Source of the DNA: Bacteroidota bacterium
GTDB lineage: Bacteria > Bacteroidota > Ignavibacteria > Kapaibacteriales > UBA2268
Assembly (NCBI GenBank): GCA_021780815.1
Contig: JAJXYC010000015.1
Coordinates: 124,001 to 188,000 of the forward strand
Reading direction: 5' to 3'
DNA: 64,000 nt
Part shown: in pieces, positions 11,301 through 19,749 of the stretch
How positions within the stretch are numbered: the first letter of the stretch is position 1
Layout: each line of letters opens with the position of its first letter
Position numbers and translations under genes: made by a program
The notes under the pieces: model-generated
Databases searched by the model: none
What the model was told of the DNA's origin: nothing
What the model saw: only the letters and a program-made list of their open reading frames with translations

Positions 11301-13479
11301 AAACGTTTCCTCCATTTGTTCCAGTAGTAACTGTTGATGTTTGAGGAACCCATTGCGAAGCTATTGTATTTCCAATTGCTGTTTTTGTAGCATCCTGAGT
11401 AGCAAAAAGATTTAAGTTTGAGGCTGTGTTCCCATTTAATTCGTTATTCCAATATGCAAAATTTGCATCAGTTATTACAGGTGTAGTACCACCTAGCACA
11501 ACTTTATAATATCTTTTAACAGTTTTAGTGTTTCCAATTTCTTTTGCTTCAATATATCTTGTAACTGTTGCCGTTGGAGTTGTTCCAGTCAATGCTAAAC
11601 CTGTAATTCCTATACCACTTGCATTAACAAGGGCATCGGTTAAAGCAGTTGATATTGCAACAGTTCCTGTTCCAATTCCAGTATTAATAAATGTATTAGT
11701 GTATGTTTCTCCACTTATTTGAGGAACAGCACCGGTTAAAGTTATTGTATGAGAACCATTTAAGTCAATACTACCATTTGTAAAAGTAATAGTTGCAGCA
11801 CCAGTTTGACCTAAACTGATATTTTCTTCCAACTTTAAACCTGCTGGATTATTTAATATAATATTACCTAATGCTATTGTAGATGAACCGTCACTATAAA
11901 TCCTTTGTTGAGCATTACCACTGAAAGTAACACTATTAGCTGCAGTTTGTGTTGTACTTGTTGATGAATAAAAATTACCTTTTACTGTAAAATCATTTGC
12001 ACCAAGAACAGCGGCACCTGTAAAGGAAACATTTTGGAAAACTGCATTTGTTGCAGTTGCACTTGCAAGTGGTGCAGTTCCAGTGAATGTAACAGTACTA
12101 TTTCCACTTGCTAAAAATGGTACAGTAGTAGTTAATGTACCAGTTATAGTCATATCGCTTTCAGTTTGAACTATTCCTGCAACAGTTACATAGGAAAAAG
12201 TTAAACTCCCAAAGTTATATATATTTTTTGTGGCAGTTCCACTAAATGTGAGAGCTGTTGCGGCACCAGTTGCTGCATTTAAATTTGCAGTAGCATTATT
12301 TTCAACTGTCAAATCACCTGTAATATTTACAATAAAGTCACCTGACAAGCTAACAGTTTTACCATTTTTGATTACCATATTATTAAATGTAAAATCACCA
12401 CTACCTTTTGAAGTAACAGTACTCGTTGATGGTGTCGGTAAATTATCAAATGTAATAGTTGAAGGAGATGAAACTGTCAAACCATGAGCTGCCGCATCAT
12501 TGCTTATATTTCCTTTAACTGTAAAGTTTGATGTTGTTGTTGCCGCAGCATTAAATACTAAATTATTAAATTCACAAGTACTAATCGGCGAAGTAGTAAT
12601 TACCGCAGCTGCACTAAATGTAATAGAACCAGCTGTTGCTTTGAAAGAACCAGAACCAACAACTTCAAATGCATTTGTTGTCCCTGTAATAGTTAAATTT
12701 TGTGCTGTTGATAAATACGAACCATCATCAACTTTTAAATTTGCAATTGTTGCAGTCCCACCAGTAATTAATTTTGGATTATTTGGTGTGCCTTGATTTT
12801 TAAATAAAAGCACGCTCCCAGTTGAAGTAAAACCACCTGTTGCATTTAAGTTGCCGGCAATTGTCCATGGAGTTGCCGTTGTAACAGCTGCACTTGTTGT
12901 TACGTTGTAAAGTGTAAGATTTGTGTAACTGTTTGGATTAGTATTAACTACAGCGGCACCAGCGAAAGATAATGTAGTAGTACCGCTCGTTTGAGTTAGT
13001 TTTCCACCAGCAGCAACTGTTAAAACATCACTTACAGTAATATCTCCTTGCAAAGTGGCACCTAATGCTGTAGCTGCGACTGTAAAATCATAAACAGCGG
13101 CACTACCTCCGGTATTAACAGTGAAATTACTATATGTTCCTGCTAATATTATTCCACCTGCAGTAGTATTATTAATTGTTCCACCCTGATTAACAGTAAC
13201 ATTTCCATTAACTGTTAAAGTGTTTGCAGCTGTCCAGCTTAATTTACCATTTAAAGTAACATTCACTGCTGTCTCACTTGCATTTAGGGTTACTGTATGT
13301 CCGGCAGCTATTACAACATCATCTGTTGCTGCAGGAACAGCACCTCCAACCCAAGTAGTTGTTGCGCTCCAGTTTCCAGTTTGTGCCGAGGTAATGGTTG
13401 CTGCCCAACTGTTTCCGCTTGCTAATAGCACAAGAATTGCTACCGCAAGTATTGTTCTAAAAAAGTTTTTGTGTTTCAT
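8395..13479 (-). CDS. Giant secreted repeat protein with G8-like, FN3-like and PPC domains
   Basis: 1694 aa. A signal peptide ends near NSWA (residue ~26). A G8-like N-terminus (WSATTTWVGGAVP..DDVVIAAGHTVTL) leads into roughly 550 residues of Thr/Asn/Ala-rich beta-solenoid-like repeats ('TFSGTA..NIYNFGSLTF'). Three FN3-like modules at about 1200-1545 share a 'GLxxGxTYYFxxxxYNG' core. The C-terminus (about 1565-1670, starting DSYEPNDLMSQA) is a bacterial pre-peptidase C-terminal (PPC) domain. I see no classical T9SS sorting domain, unlike its neighbour, so its anchoring is unclear. The ATG has a GAGG about 9 nt upstream and overlaps the stop of a 21-codon upstream ORF by ATGA. A large adhesin is the best guess; no enzyme motif is seen. 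Confidence 0.8.
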   Translation of the reverse strand: MKHKNFFRTILAVAILVLLASGNSWAATITSAQTGNWSATTTWVGGAVPAATDDVVIAAGHTVTLNASETAVNVTLNGKLSWTAANTLTVNGNVTVNQGGTINNTTAGGIILAGTYSNFTVNTGGSAAVYDFTVAATALGATLQGDITVSDVLTVAAGGKLTQTSGTTTLSFAGAAVVNTNPNSYTNLTLYNVTTSAAVTTATPWTIAGNLNATGGFTSTGSVLLFKNQGTPNNPKLITGGTATIANLKVDDGSYLSTAQNLTITGTTNAFEVVGSGSFKATAGSITFSAAAVITTSPISTCEFNNLVFNAAATTTSNFTVKGNISNDAAAHGLTVSSPSTITFDNLPTPSTSTVTSKGSGDFTFNNMVIKNGKTVSLSGDFIVNITGDLTVENNATANLNAATGAATALTFSGTATKNIYNFGSLTFSYVTVAGIVQTESDMTITGTLTTTVPFLASGNSTVTFTGTAPLASATATNAVFQNVSFTGAAVLGANDFTVKGNFYSSTSTTQTAANSVTFSGNAQQRIYSDGSSTIALGNIILNNPAGLKLEENISLGQTGAATITFTNGSIDLNGSHTITLTGAVPQISGETYTNTFINTGIGTGTVAISTALTDALVNASGIGITGLALTGTTPTATVTRYIEAKEIGNTKTVKRYYKVVLGGTTPVITDANFAYWNNELNGNTASNLNLFATQDATKTAIGNTIASQWVPQTSTVTTGTNGGNVSVASATFSTTPAYFGFVDNQLALSSWPTTNVVANYNLATMPLVAGQTGQVLLRFAVSSTAGATITGFTVNLNQNVAGMLSNFVLYKDENNDVSNYAAPTTVGTFTVNGSTLTLSGLTQALTAGTTYYYYIKSDVSNAVSTASPNITMSIATNGITANNVDFIGSAISSPEISFTGQIVTANVNNTPLSHPVIQGASAVPVYGFTLQVPANTPNINLTNVVLKATLSDGAVSTDFTNFKLYYDANKNGLADDAASSSAVNMDSQGNITIDATSSGNPGNNITTDRQFLVVCNVASGASVGGKLSLSIESYNDFTLTSPALITSGGPYDGGTFTVDTSATVPTRLVVTGFGLATTPTTDTPEKLGGEVVSGSNIKIEVQAQDNNGNPANVTAITGLSVTITSGTATVGITTPLQIGNGTFIGSSPDLVLTNGLGYGPISIQVTPTSGMTSLSPATYTNILLYADQPTPNQVTALSAATTTTTTTTLSLTVGSGSGHIIVMKEGSMPTAPIDGVVYDQTPGNDFSATSGSGNYFTGTGSVVVYKGAGTNPTIIGLTPGKTYYFAAYTYNGGTTANSKPNYLLTGQSNFNSTTTPSAEPTVAASSITFGAVTTNSIKLSWTNGNGEKRIVLAKAGGAPTGTPADGSVYTANSAFGDPTTILGDGFVVYNGNLNTVTVTNLLPNTTYYFYVFEYNGTGTLTNYYATAASGNRSTLASEPTIQAHDIAFTPQALGTNTQLTLSWVRGNGAGVVGLVKAGAPVSSADFPLDQGAALTDNLAYGAGTASGDAYVFYNNTGTNATITGLQYGQTYYFRLFEYNGTAAAYATSTVNYNTNTAIGNPNSAIADSYEPNDLMSQAKYLGTADGTVVPGIISSASDVDWFSVEPDVANGQSNLRIKLMNLPKDYTLELYNASGRRLRSSKFSNTTDEVIVINNVPAGVYYIKITSANGDFSITPYRVSALQSQIEYKSETP

Positions 13480-13541
13480 ATAAAAACCTCAATTTTTGTT
13501 TTAAATATTTTTGATTTGTTATAATTATTTTCTGTTTTCAT
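13476..13541 (-). CDS. Possible 21-codon upstream ORF coupled to the 1694-aa gene
   Basis: An ATG at 13541 preceded by AAGGA (13553-13549, 7-nt spacing) opens a 21-codon frame, MKTENNYNKS... ending KIEVFI. Its TGA overlaps the ATG of the giant gene in a 4-nt ATGA. This is the layout of translational coupling. The peptide resembles nothing I know; it could be a regulatory leader or chance. Confidence 0.4.
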   Translation of the reverse strand: MKTENNYNKSKIFKTKIEVFI

Positions 13542-13604
13542 TTTTTCATCCTTGAATATGTAAGAAATAAAATAAACCATTAAAGCATTGCATAGTGCTG
13601 ATTT

Positions 13605-13622
13605 TCACGGGAATCCAACCAT
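13605..13622 (-). CDS. Possible five-codon leader peptide (MVGFP) with a perfect SD
   Basis: AAGGAGGT (13636-13629) is a full eight-base match to the anti-SD. It sits 6 nt before an ATG that opens only MVGFP and then TGA. No longer frame follows. Such a strong site in front of a stop after five codons suggests a leader peptide or ribosome-stalling element in the 5' leader of the 1694-aa gene. The chance that it is meaningless cannot be excluded. Confidence 0.35.
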   Translation of the reverse strand: MVGFP

Positions 13623-13661
13623 AATCAAACCTCCTTGTTTTCTATAAAAATTCAATTCCTG

Positions 13662-13669
13662 CAAATTTA
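13662..13669 (-). promoter_or_regulatory. Possible -7 box for the giant surface-protein operon
   Basis: The minus strand reads TAAATTTG, matching TAnnTTTG, with a TTG about 23 nt further upstream. Transcription from here would give a leader of roughly 175 nt containing both mini-ORFs. Confidence 0.35.
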
Positions 13670-14079
13670 TAATAAGTATATCGGAATATTTTCAATAAAC
13701 TTTAGTTTTATTCAAAAAACAAATGGTTAAAAATAACCAAGAAATTTTACCATATTAATCTAATTTAAAATTATCGTCAAAAATAATACAAATTTAAGTT
13801 AAAAAATAAATATGGAAAAAGTTATGCCAAAAAAAAGACAATGTGGAAAATTAGCATAATCAGGATGCAGTCCTATTATGCCAATTCAATGAAAAGACGA
13901 GCTAATCAGATATTCCATCTTATTCAATGAAAAATGCAAAATTATAATTACAATTAGTAAGAAAACATTGTTTGGTGTTTATTGTTCTATGGAACAATTT
14001 TACTGCCACTATTGTTTTAATCAAACATAATATACTTTCAAATTATATCAAAAACATGCAATTATTGTTTTTCTCTAAT

Positions 14080-14087
14080 TATTTTTG
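14080..14087 (+). promoter_or_regulatory. Possible -7 box for the PNGase F-like gene
   Basis: TATTTTTG matches TAnnTTTG and would start transcription about 35 nt before the ATG at 14131, which has AAAGGA as its SD. No good -33 box is seen at the expected distance. Confidence 0.35.
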
Positions 14088-14130
14088 TAAAATAGCATAT
14101 AATTAATATTAAAAAATAAAGGACAAATTT

Positions 14131-17100
14131 ATGAGTAAATTCTTCAGAATTTCTGTATTTACTGTAATTGCAGTATTTCTTTTTGGTTTAAAGTTAAATG
14201 CCCAAGATACAGTTACAGTACAAACATTTACATTTCAAGATATTTATAAGAGAAGCGGGAAATTTTTATTTCCAAACAAAGACCAAACTTACCGAAAAAT
14301 TTTAATGCTTTATACATTAAAATGTGACCCACAGACTCCGTGGGATAAGTATAATTGCGGAGAGTGGGATTATTTAACTTATAATTTAGTTTATACACCA
14401 ACAGGCGTGTATGATTCGACGAAACAATCAATAAAAAGATATTCTTATGGTTATTATCAACCTGATACATTGTATTATTCAGACCAGAAATTAGAAGCAA
14501 AATTAAAAACAACGAAATATTCGACATCATTAACATCAGTAAGTAACGAAACAGATTTCACAGTATCGACTGGCGGTACACAAGCCGTAATACAAGGCAA
14601 AGTAGCACGTGCACAATTTACTTTATTATCAAAGGATTTGCGAGCATTAGGGATGAAAAGTGGAGGTATCCAAAAAATTCAATTATACTCACCCTCAGTA
14701 GGTTCTACTTTGCACAACTTACAAATACGTATGCAAAGTTCTTCAACGACAACAAGCGACCATTTTTCAAACTCGAATTTCACCACTGTTTATTTCGGTG
14801 ATTATACAATATCAAAAAGTGGTTGGCAAGATATTTATTTTATCCAGCCGTTTAATTGGATGCAATTTCAAAATTTAAATATGGATATAAGTTTTGAGCA
14901 AAATGAAAGCAACCCAATAATACTTGATGTAGCACCATCTACAAATGGAGTCTTTTCTAATCAAACAGAAAATTATTTAAATTTTAATTCAGCAAACGAC
15001 TTTGTAAATTGTGGCAATATATTAGAACTTAAAAACGCTCAAAAAATAACATTTGAAGCGTGGGTTAATATAAAAAAATGGTCAAATTGGAGTTCAATTA
15101 TAAACAAAGGCGATAGGATATTTTTGGGAACAGGCAACCAATTAGGCGAATTAGTGTGTATTATGAGAAATCCTGATAACACCTATGGTTACGCAATAAA
15201 TGCAATAAAACTTGGAGAATGGAATCATATAGCAATGGTTTATGATGGTTCGCAACCTACAAACGAAACAAAATTGAAGTTATATGTTAATGGACAAGAA
15301 TTAGCCCTAACATATTCTGGTCCAATACCAACATCATCTGCCAGCAGTGATTCTCCGGTAACAATATCATCAAATTCAAGTAGTACATCATCAATTTTTG
15401 GTAGTATTGACGAAGTTAGCATTTGGCAAGATGCTCTTTCACAAAGCGATATAAAAGATTGGAAAGATGTTAGTCTTACTTCCTCGCATCCCAAATACAG
15501 CAGTTTAATTTCATACTATAAATTTGACGACACAACAGGATATGTAGCCAAAGATGAACAGCAAAAATACAATGGGCAATTAATTGGTACTCCCAGATGG
15601 ACCAGTGCAAAAGCAAACGAATTATATCATTTCGTACAAAATATCGGCTATTTGCCACGTATGACTGTTTCTAATGGCAATTTTACAATTAAAGTAGATT
15701 CAACTGTCGATGTTCAAAACTACGATTTAGAACCTATTTCTATTTTGGAAAATTCAATTAAAGACCATAGCCCTTATGTTTCCAATGTAACTTATTACAA
15801 TCCTGCCGGTTGGGTTTATTTATATGATGATACAGGCAATATAGTGGATTCCGTTTATAATAAACCAACAGGTTCATATATCAATGACACACTTAAATAT
15901 TATTCAGCCCCATTTGAAGTAAAAGATGTAACAGAAATTGGACGTTTTATAACTCCTTATGGTATTAATTTAGATTTAGGTCCAAATGGCTTCACCTGGG
16001 TTTATGATGTAACAGATTATGAGCCGTTATTGCACGATACGGTTGAATTCTCTGCTGGCAACACTCAAGAGTTAATAGACGTAAAGTTTTTATTTATCAA
16101 AGGTATACCTCCAAGAACTGTAAATAAAATTGATGAAGTTTGGGGACCTATGCAGTCTTACTTATACAAAGATATGAGTGATGATAAAGTATTAAGTAAA
16201 ACTACAATTAATGTTTTGCCAGCATCCAAACAATTCAAGTTAGTTACCAGACTAACAGGTCATGGCGAACGTAGTAATAACAATAGTTTCCCACATTGTT
16301 GCGAATGGAAAGATAATCAACATTATCTCTACACTACTGACAGCACTTTAATTGCAAGTTGGAGCATTTGGCAAACAAATGATTGTGCAACAAATCCAGT
16401 TTATCCACAAGGAGGAACTTGGAATGGCGCTCGTGAAGGTTGGTGTCCCGGTGATGTTGTTAAAGACAATGATTTTGAAGTTACTAATTATGTTCATAAT
16501 AATAATCTTGATTTAGACTACGATATTACAAAAGTACCACAAGATAATTTAGGTATGGGTAATGGGAATTATGTTTCTTGTTTCCAATTAATAGAATATT
16601 CCGATTTAACACACGAAAATGATGCAGAAATATATAATGTGATAATGCCATCAGATTTTGATTATTATTCCCGAGTTAATCCAATTTGCAGCGATCCAAT
16701 AATAGTTATTCGTAACAATGGAAGAAATGATTTAACCAGTTTAGATTTTGAATTTTATGTAAGTGGCGGATTTAAGCAAACTTATCATTGGACAGGCACA
16801 ATTAAGTCAATGTTAAGCGAAAGAATAGTTCTACCTATTCCAAGTAGTGAATTTTGGCTTGGCGATGGTTCAAACGTTTTTAATGTTCATATTTCAAATC
16901 CTAACGGAAAACCAGATGATTACATCGCTAACGATGATTTCAAATCTAATTTCAATATGCCAGATTTATTGCCTTACAACTCAAAATTAGAATTAAAAAC
17001 TAATTTGCGTGCATCAGATTTCTCATATTCGGTTAAAGATATTCAAGGCAATATAGTATATTCAAATAGTTCATTATCTAATAGTCAAACTTACAATGAA

Positions 17101-17565
17101 GTATTTAATATGCCCCAAGGCTGCTATACTCTGGAAGTTACAGATGCAAATAATTTAGGCTTATCTTATTGGGCATATCCTGACCAAGGCAATGGCTCTT
17201 TAAGAATTACAGATGAAAATGGAAATAGTTTAAAAGTATTTAATCCTGATTTTGGTCATGGAATTAAATATTCATTTTATCTTGGCTCTTATTCACTTGT
17301 CCAAGAACCAAATTTAGACAATAGTATTGTTGTATATCCAAATCCAGCAAATAAAACTGTAAATATCAATTTAAATGGTGTTATACAAGGCAAATTTACT
17401 GGTGAAATTTTTGATTTAAATGGCAATTTAATAAAAACAACTAACTTTGACAATACAAGCAATGACGTTCTATCAATACCAATAAATGATTTAACAACAG
17501 GAACTTATTTATTGAAATTAACAAGCAACAAAACAAAAGTAACAAGAAAATTTATTGTCAAATAA
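14131..17565 (+). CDS. PNGase F-like secreted protein with LamG insertion and T9SS sorting domain
   Basis: 1144 aa. The signal peptide ends at LNAQ (residue ~25). The N-terminal PNGase F fold starts at about residue 30 (GKFLFPN..RKILMLYTLKC) and carries CGEWDYLTY; D80 aligns with the essential D60 of PNGase F. A LamG/concanavalin domain (about 285-480) interrupts the fold, which resumes near 600 with EIGRFITPYG. The C-terminal fold has HCCEWKD, where E725 aligns with PNGase F E206, then NPVYPQGGTWNGAREGWCPG, very close to the enzyme's signature. Residues ~1060-1144 are a T9SS type A sorting domain (VVYPNPANKTVNINL). Known family members cleave the GlcNAc-Asn bond of N-glycoproteins; activity here is inferred from two conserved catalytic positions, and E118 of PNGase F has no clear counterpart. 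SD AAAGGA supports the start. Confidence 0.85.
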   Translation: MSKFFRISVFTVIAVFLFGLKLNAQDTVTVQTFTFQDIYKRSGKFLFPNKDQTYRKILMLYTLKCDPQTPWDKYNCGEWDYLTYNLVYTPTGVYDSTKQSIKRYSYGYYQPDTLYYSDQKLEAKLKTTKYSTSLTSVSNETDFTVSTGGTQAVIQGKVARAQFTLLSKDLRALGMKSGGIQKIQLYSPSVGSTLHNLQIRMQSSSTTTSDHFSNSNFTTVYFGDYTISKSGWQDIYFIQPFNWMQFQNLNMDISFEQNESNPIILDVAPSTNGVFSNQTENYLNFNSANDFVNCGNILELKNAQKITFEAWVNIKKWSNWSSIINKGDRIFLGTGNQLGELVCIMRNPDNTYGYAINAIKLGEWNHIAMVYDGSQPTNETKLKLYVNGQELALTYSGPIPTSSASSDSPVTISSNSSSTSSIFGSIDEVSIWQDALSQSDIKDWKDVSLTSSHPKYSSLISYYKFDDTTGYVAKDEQQKYNGQLIGTPRWTSAKANELYHFVQNIGYLPRMTVSNGNFTIKVDSTVDVQNYDLEPISILENSIKDHSPYVSNVTYYNPAGWVYLYDDTGNIVDSVYNKPTGSYINDTLKYYSAPFEVKDVTEIGRFITPYGINLDLGPNGFTWVYDVTDYEPLLHDTVEFSAGNTQELIDVKFLFIKGIPPRTVNKIDEVWGPMQSYLYKDMSDDKVLSKTTINVLPASKQFKLVTRLTGHGERSNNNSFPHCCEWKDNQHYLYTTDSTLIASWSIWQTNDCATNPVYPQGGTWNGAREGWCPGDVVKDNDFEVTNYVHNNNLDLDYDITKVPQDNLGMGNGNYVSCFQLIEYSDLTHENDAEIYNVIMPSDFDYYSRVNPICSDPIIVIRNNGRNDLTSLDFEFYVSGGFKQTYHWTGTIKSMLSERIVLPIPSSEFWLGDGSNVFNVHISNPNGKPDDYIANDDFKSNFNMPDLLPYNSKLELKTNLRASDFSYSVKDIQGNIVYSNSSLSNSQTYNEVFNMPQGCYTLEVTDANNLGLSYWAYPDQGNGSLRITDENGNSLKVFNPDFGHGIKYSFYLGSYSLVQEPNLDNSIVVYPNPANKTVNINLNGVIQGKFTGEIFDLNGNLIKTTNFDNTSNDVLSIPINDLTTGTYLLKLTSNKTKVTRKFIVK

Positions 17566-17616
17566 AAAGTATTTATTAATTTTGTAATCTTTTAATTAAC
17601 AAATGTTTAACTAAAC

Positions 17617-17648
17617 CAAAGTATAAAAATTTGGCAATTTATACTTTG
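17617..17648 (+). promoter_or_regulatory. Perfect 11-bp hairpin directly upstream of the rpsA SD
   Basis: CAAAGTATAAA (17617-17627) is the exact reverse complement of TTTATACTTTG (17638-17648), with a 10-nt loop. It ends 5 nt before the rpsA SD and has no T tract, so it is a poor terminator for the gene upstream. Its place in the rpsA leader fits an autoregulatory RNA element, as S1 represses its own translation in E. coli. Confidence 0.5.
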
Positions 17649-17666
17649 ACATTTAAGGAGCCAATA

Positions 17667-19655
17667 ATGGAAGAAAACAATCAAGAATCTTTGGGATACA
17701 ACACCCAAGAAAATGGGAACAAACTTGCAACAAAATTTAAAACTGTGGAACAGCTATTAGATTCAGGTTTTGAAGGTTTGGAAATGGACAATAGTACTTT
17801 TAGTAAATTGTTTGAAAATTCTTTTGAAGACATCAAAGAAGAACAATTAGTAAAAGGAAAAATTGTAGATTTTGTTAAAGATGAAGTAATCGTTGATATA
17901 GGATTTAAGTCCTTTGGCTTTATACCCCGTGGGGAATTAATCAATCCTGAATCGTATAAAGTAGGCGAAGAAATTGAAGTTTATGTAGAAAAATTAGAAG
18001 ATCCATCAGGCAGAGTAGTATTATCACGCCGCCGTGCTGACTTTATGAAAATATGGGATAGAATTCTTGAAATTCATGAAAAACAAGAAACAATTAGTGT
18101 TAAAATTCTTCGCCGCATTAAAGGTGGAATGGTTGTAGATTTGCTCGGAGTTGAAGCTTTCTTACCAGGCTCACAAATTGATGTCCGTCCAGTTCGTGAT
18201 TTTGATTCATGGGTAGGTCAAAATATTGATGTGAAAATTGTAAAAATCAACATGAGTAACTACAATGTGGTTGTAAGCCATAAGATTTTACTTGAAGAAG
18301 AACTTAGCGAACAACGCCTTGAAATTATGTCTAGATTAGAAAAAGGTCTTGTCCTTGAAGGTGTTGTTAAAGCTGTTGCAGATTTCGGTATATTTGTTGA
18401 TTTAGGCGGTGTAGATGGTTTAGTCCATATTACTGACTTATCTTGGGGACGTGTTACACATCCTTCCGAAATTGTTACACTTGACCAACAAGTTAAAGTT
18501 GTTATTCTTGATTTTGACCAAGATAAAAAACGTATCTCTTTAGGTATGAAACAACTCACTCCACATCCTTGGGATTCAATTGGTGAAAAATATCAACCAA
18601 ACACAAAAGTTTCTGGTAAAGTTGTTAGCTTAACTGATTACGGTGCTTTTATAGAAATAGAAAAAGGTATTGAAGGACTTATTCATATTAGTGAAATGTC
18701 TTGGACACAACACATTAAACACCCTTCACAAGTAGTTTCATTAGGTCAAGATGTAGATGCAATTGTTTTAAATATTGACAAAGAGAACAAAAAACTTGCT
18801 CTCGGAATGAAACAACTTCTACCTGACCCATGGGAAGATTTAATGAAGAAATATCCAGTTGATTCCCAACATCAAGGAACTGTTCGTAATATTACTAACT
18901 TTGGCGCATTTGTTGAACTTGAACCTGGTGTAGATGGTCTTGTCCATATTAGCGACTTATCTTGGACCAAGAAAATTCGCCATCCTGGTGAATTTGTAAA
19001 AAAAGGCGACCAATTACTTGTTAAAGTTATTGGTATCGATCTTGAACAAAGAAGAATTTCTTTGGGACATAAGCAAGTTCAATCTAATCCTTGGGATTAC
19101 TTGGAAGATAAATACAAAGTTGGTGAAGAAACTAATGGTAAAATTGTTCGTATCATTGAAAAAGGTATTATCGTTGAACTTCCAGATACTGTCGATGGTT
19201 TTGTACCTGTTTCTCAACTTTCTTTCGCTCCTGTTCGCAATATCGGCGAATATTTTAAACTAGACGATATTTTACCTTTGAAAGTCGTTGAATTTGATAA
19301 AGAAGCTAAAAAAATCGTTCTTTCTGCTGTTGAATCTTTACGTGGAAAAGATGCTGAAATTATTGAAAAATATAATGCTCAACACCCTGTTCCTAATGCT
19401 GACCAATATTCTAACTATGAAGTTCAACCTGAATCTTTACGTGAAGAAATTGCTAGTATGGAAAGCGAAACTGAAGCTTATTTGAAACAAGAAGTTAACT
19501 TCTATCCAAGTATAGATGAAGCTTTCGAAGAAGTTAAAAAAGAATCTCCTATTGAAATTAAAAATACTGAGCCTGTTCGCTTGTCTGATATTGCTTCAAA
19601 AATTTTAGACAATGCTGAAGAAAGCACTGAACAAGAAAGCACTGAACAAGAATAA
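17667..19655 (+). CDS. rpsA: 30S ribosomal protein S1
   Basis: 662 aa from the ATG at 17667, which has SD TAAGGAG (17654-17660) at 6-nt spacing. A longer frame from a TTG at 17631 would begin inside the leader hairpin and lacks an SD. Six S1 OB-fold repeats are visible, starting at VKGKIVDF, ISVKILRRI, LEGVVKAV, VSGKVVSL, HQGTVRNI and TNGKIVRI. The middle ones carry the canonical 'GxFVxLxxGVDGLVHISDLSW'. S1 binds mRNA on the 30S subunit and aids initiation on weak or structured leaders. The acidic C-terminus ends in a 15-bp tandem duplication encoding ESTEQ twice. A bidirectional terminator follows 15 nt after the stop. Confidence 0.96.
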   Translation: MEENNQESLGYNTQENGNKLATKFKTVEQLLDSGFEGLEMDNSTFSKLFENSFEDIKEEQLVKGKIVDFVKDEVIVDIGFKSFGFIPRGELINPESYKVGEEIEVYVEKLEDPSGRVVLSRRRADFMKIWDRILEIHEKQETISVKILRRIKGGMVVDLLGVEAFLPGSQIDVRPVRDFDSWVGQNIDVKIVKINMSNYNVVVSHKILLEEELSEQRLEIMSRLEKGLVLEGVVKAVADFGIFVDLGGVDGLVHITDLSWGRVTHPSEIVTLDQQVKVVILDFDQDKKRISLGMKQLTPHPWDSIGEKYQPNTKVSGKVVSLTDYGAFIEIEKGIEGLIHISEMSWTQHIKHPSQVVSLGQDVDAIVLNIDKENKKLALGMKQLLPDPWEDLMKKYPVDSQHQGTVRNITNFGAFVELEPGVDGLVHISDLSWTKKIRHPGEFVKKGDQLLVKVIGIDLEQRRISLGHKQVQSNPWDYLEDKYKVGEETNGKIVRIIEKGIIVELPDTVDGFVPVSQLSFAPVRNIGEYFKLDDILPLKVVEFDKEAKKIVLSAVESLRGKDAEIIEKYNAQHPVPNADQYSNYEVQPESLREEIASMESETEAYLKQEVNFYPSIDEAFEEVKKESPIEIKNTEPVRLSDIASKILDNAEESTEQESTEQE

Positions 19656-19665
19656 TCATTTATAT

Positions 19666-19705
19666 TCATAAAAAAGACTGGTCATTAAAGCCAGTCTTTT
19701 TTTTA
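19666..19705. terminator. Bidirectional terminator between rpsA and the PLP decarboxylase gene
   Basis: GACTGG (19676-19681) pairs with CCAGTC (19691-19696), extended by A-run/T-run pairing, with eight T after the right arm. The A-run on the left supplies the U tract for the convergent minus-strand gene. Confidence 0.85.
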
Positions 19706-19749
19706 TTACCTAAATTTCAATGAAATACAAAATAATTTTAAAATATAAA

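Larger units (their letters stand above)
13480..14130. other. 651-bp divergent intergenic region
   Basis: It separates the giant minus-strand genes from the plus-strand PNGase F-like gene. The left part holds the two mini-ORFs and a putative minus promoter. The middle holds a hairpin (13854-13881) with arms GCATAAT and ATTATGC extended by AGGA/TCCT across a one-base bulge. A direct repeat ATTCAATGAAAA lies at 13884-13895 and 13922-13933, 38 bp apart. The right part holds a putative plus promoter. No tRNA or known riboswitch is recognised. Confidence 0.6.

Noticed and set aside
11528-13483. Several open frames on the plus strand opposite the 1694-aa gene
   Set aside because: They mirror Thr/Ala/Val-rich repeats of the real gene, have no RBS and no family features.
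13560-13640. Stretch resembling a cobalamin-riboswitch core (minus strand, GATTCCCGTGAAAATCAGC)
   Set aside because: The conserved cobalamin box and the flanking helices are absent; the resemblance is limited to a few bases.
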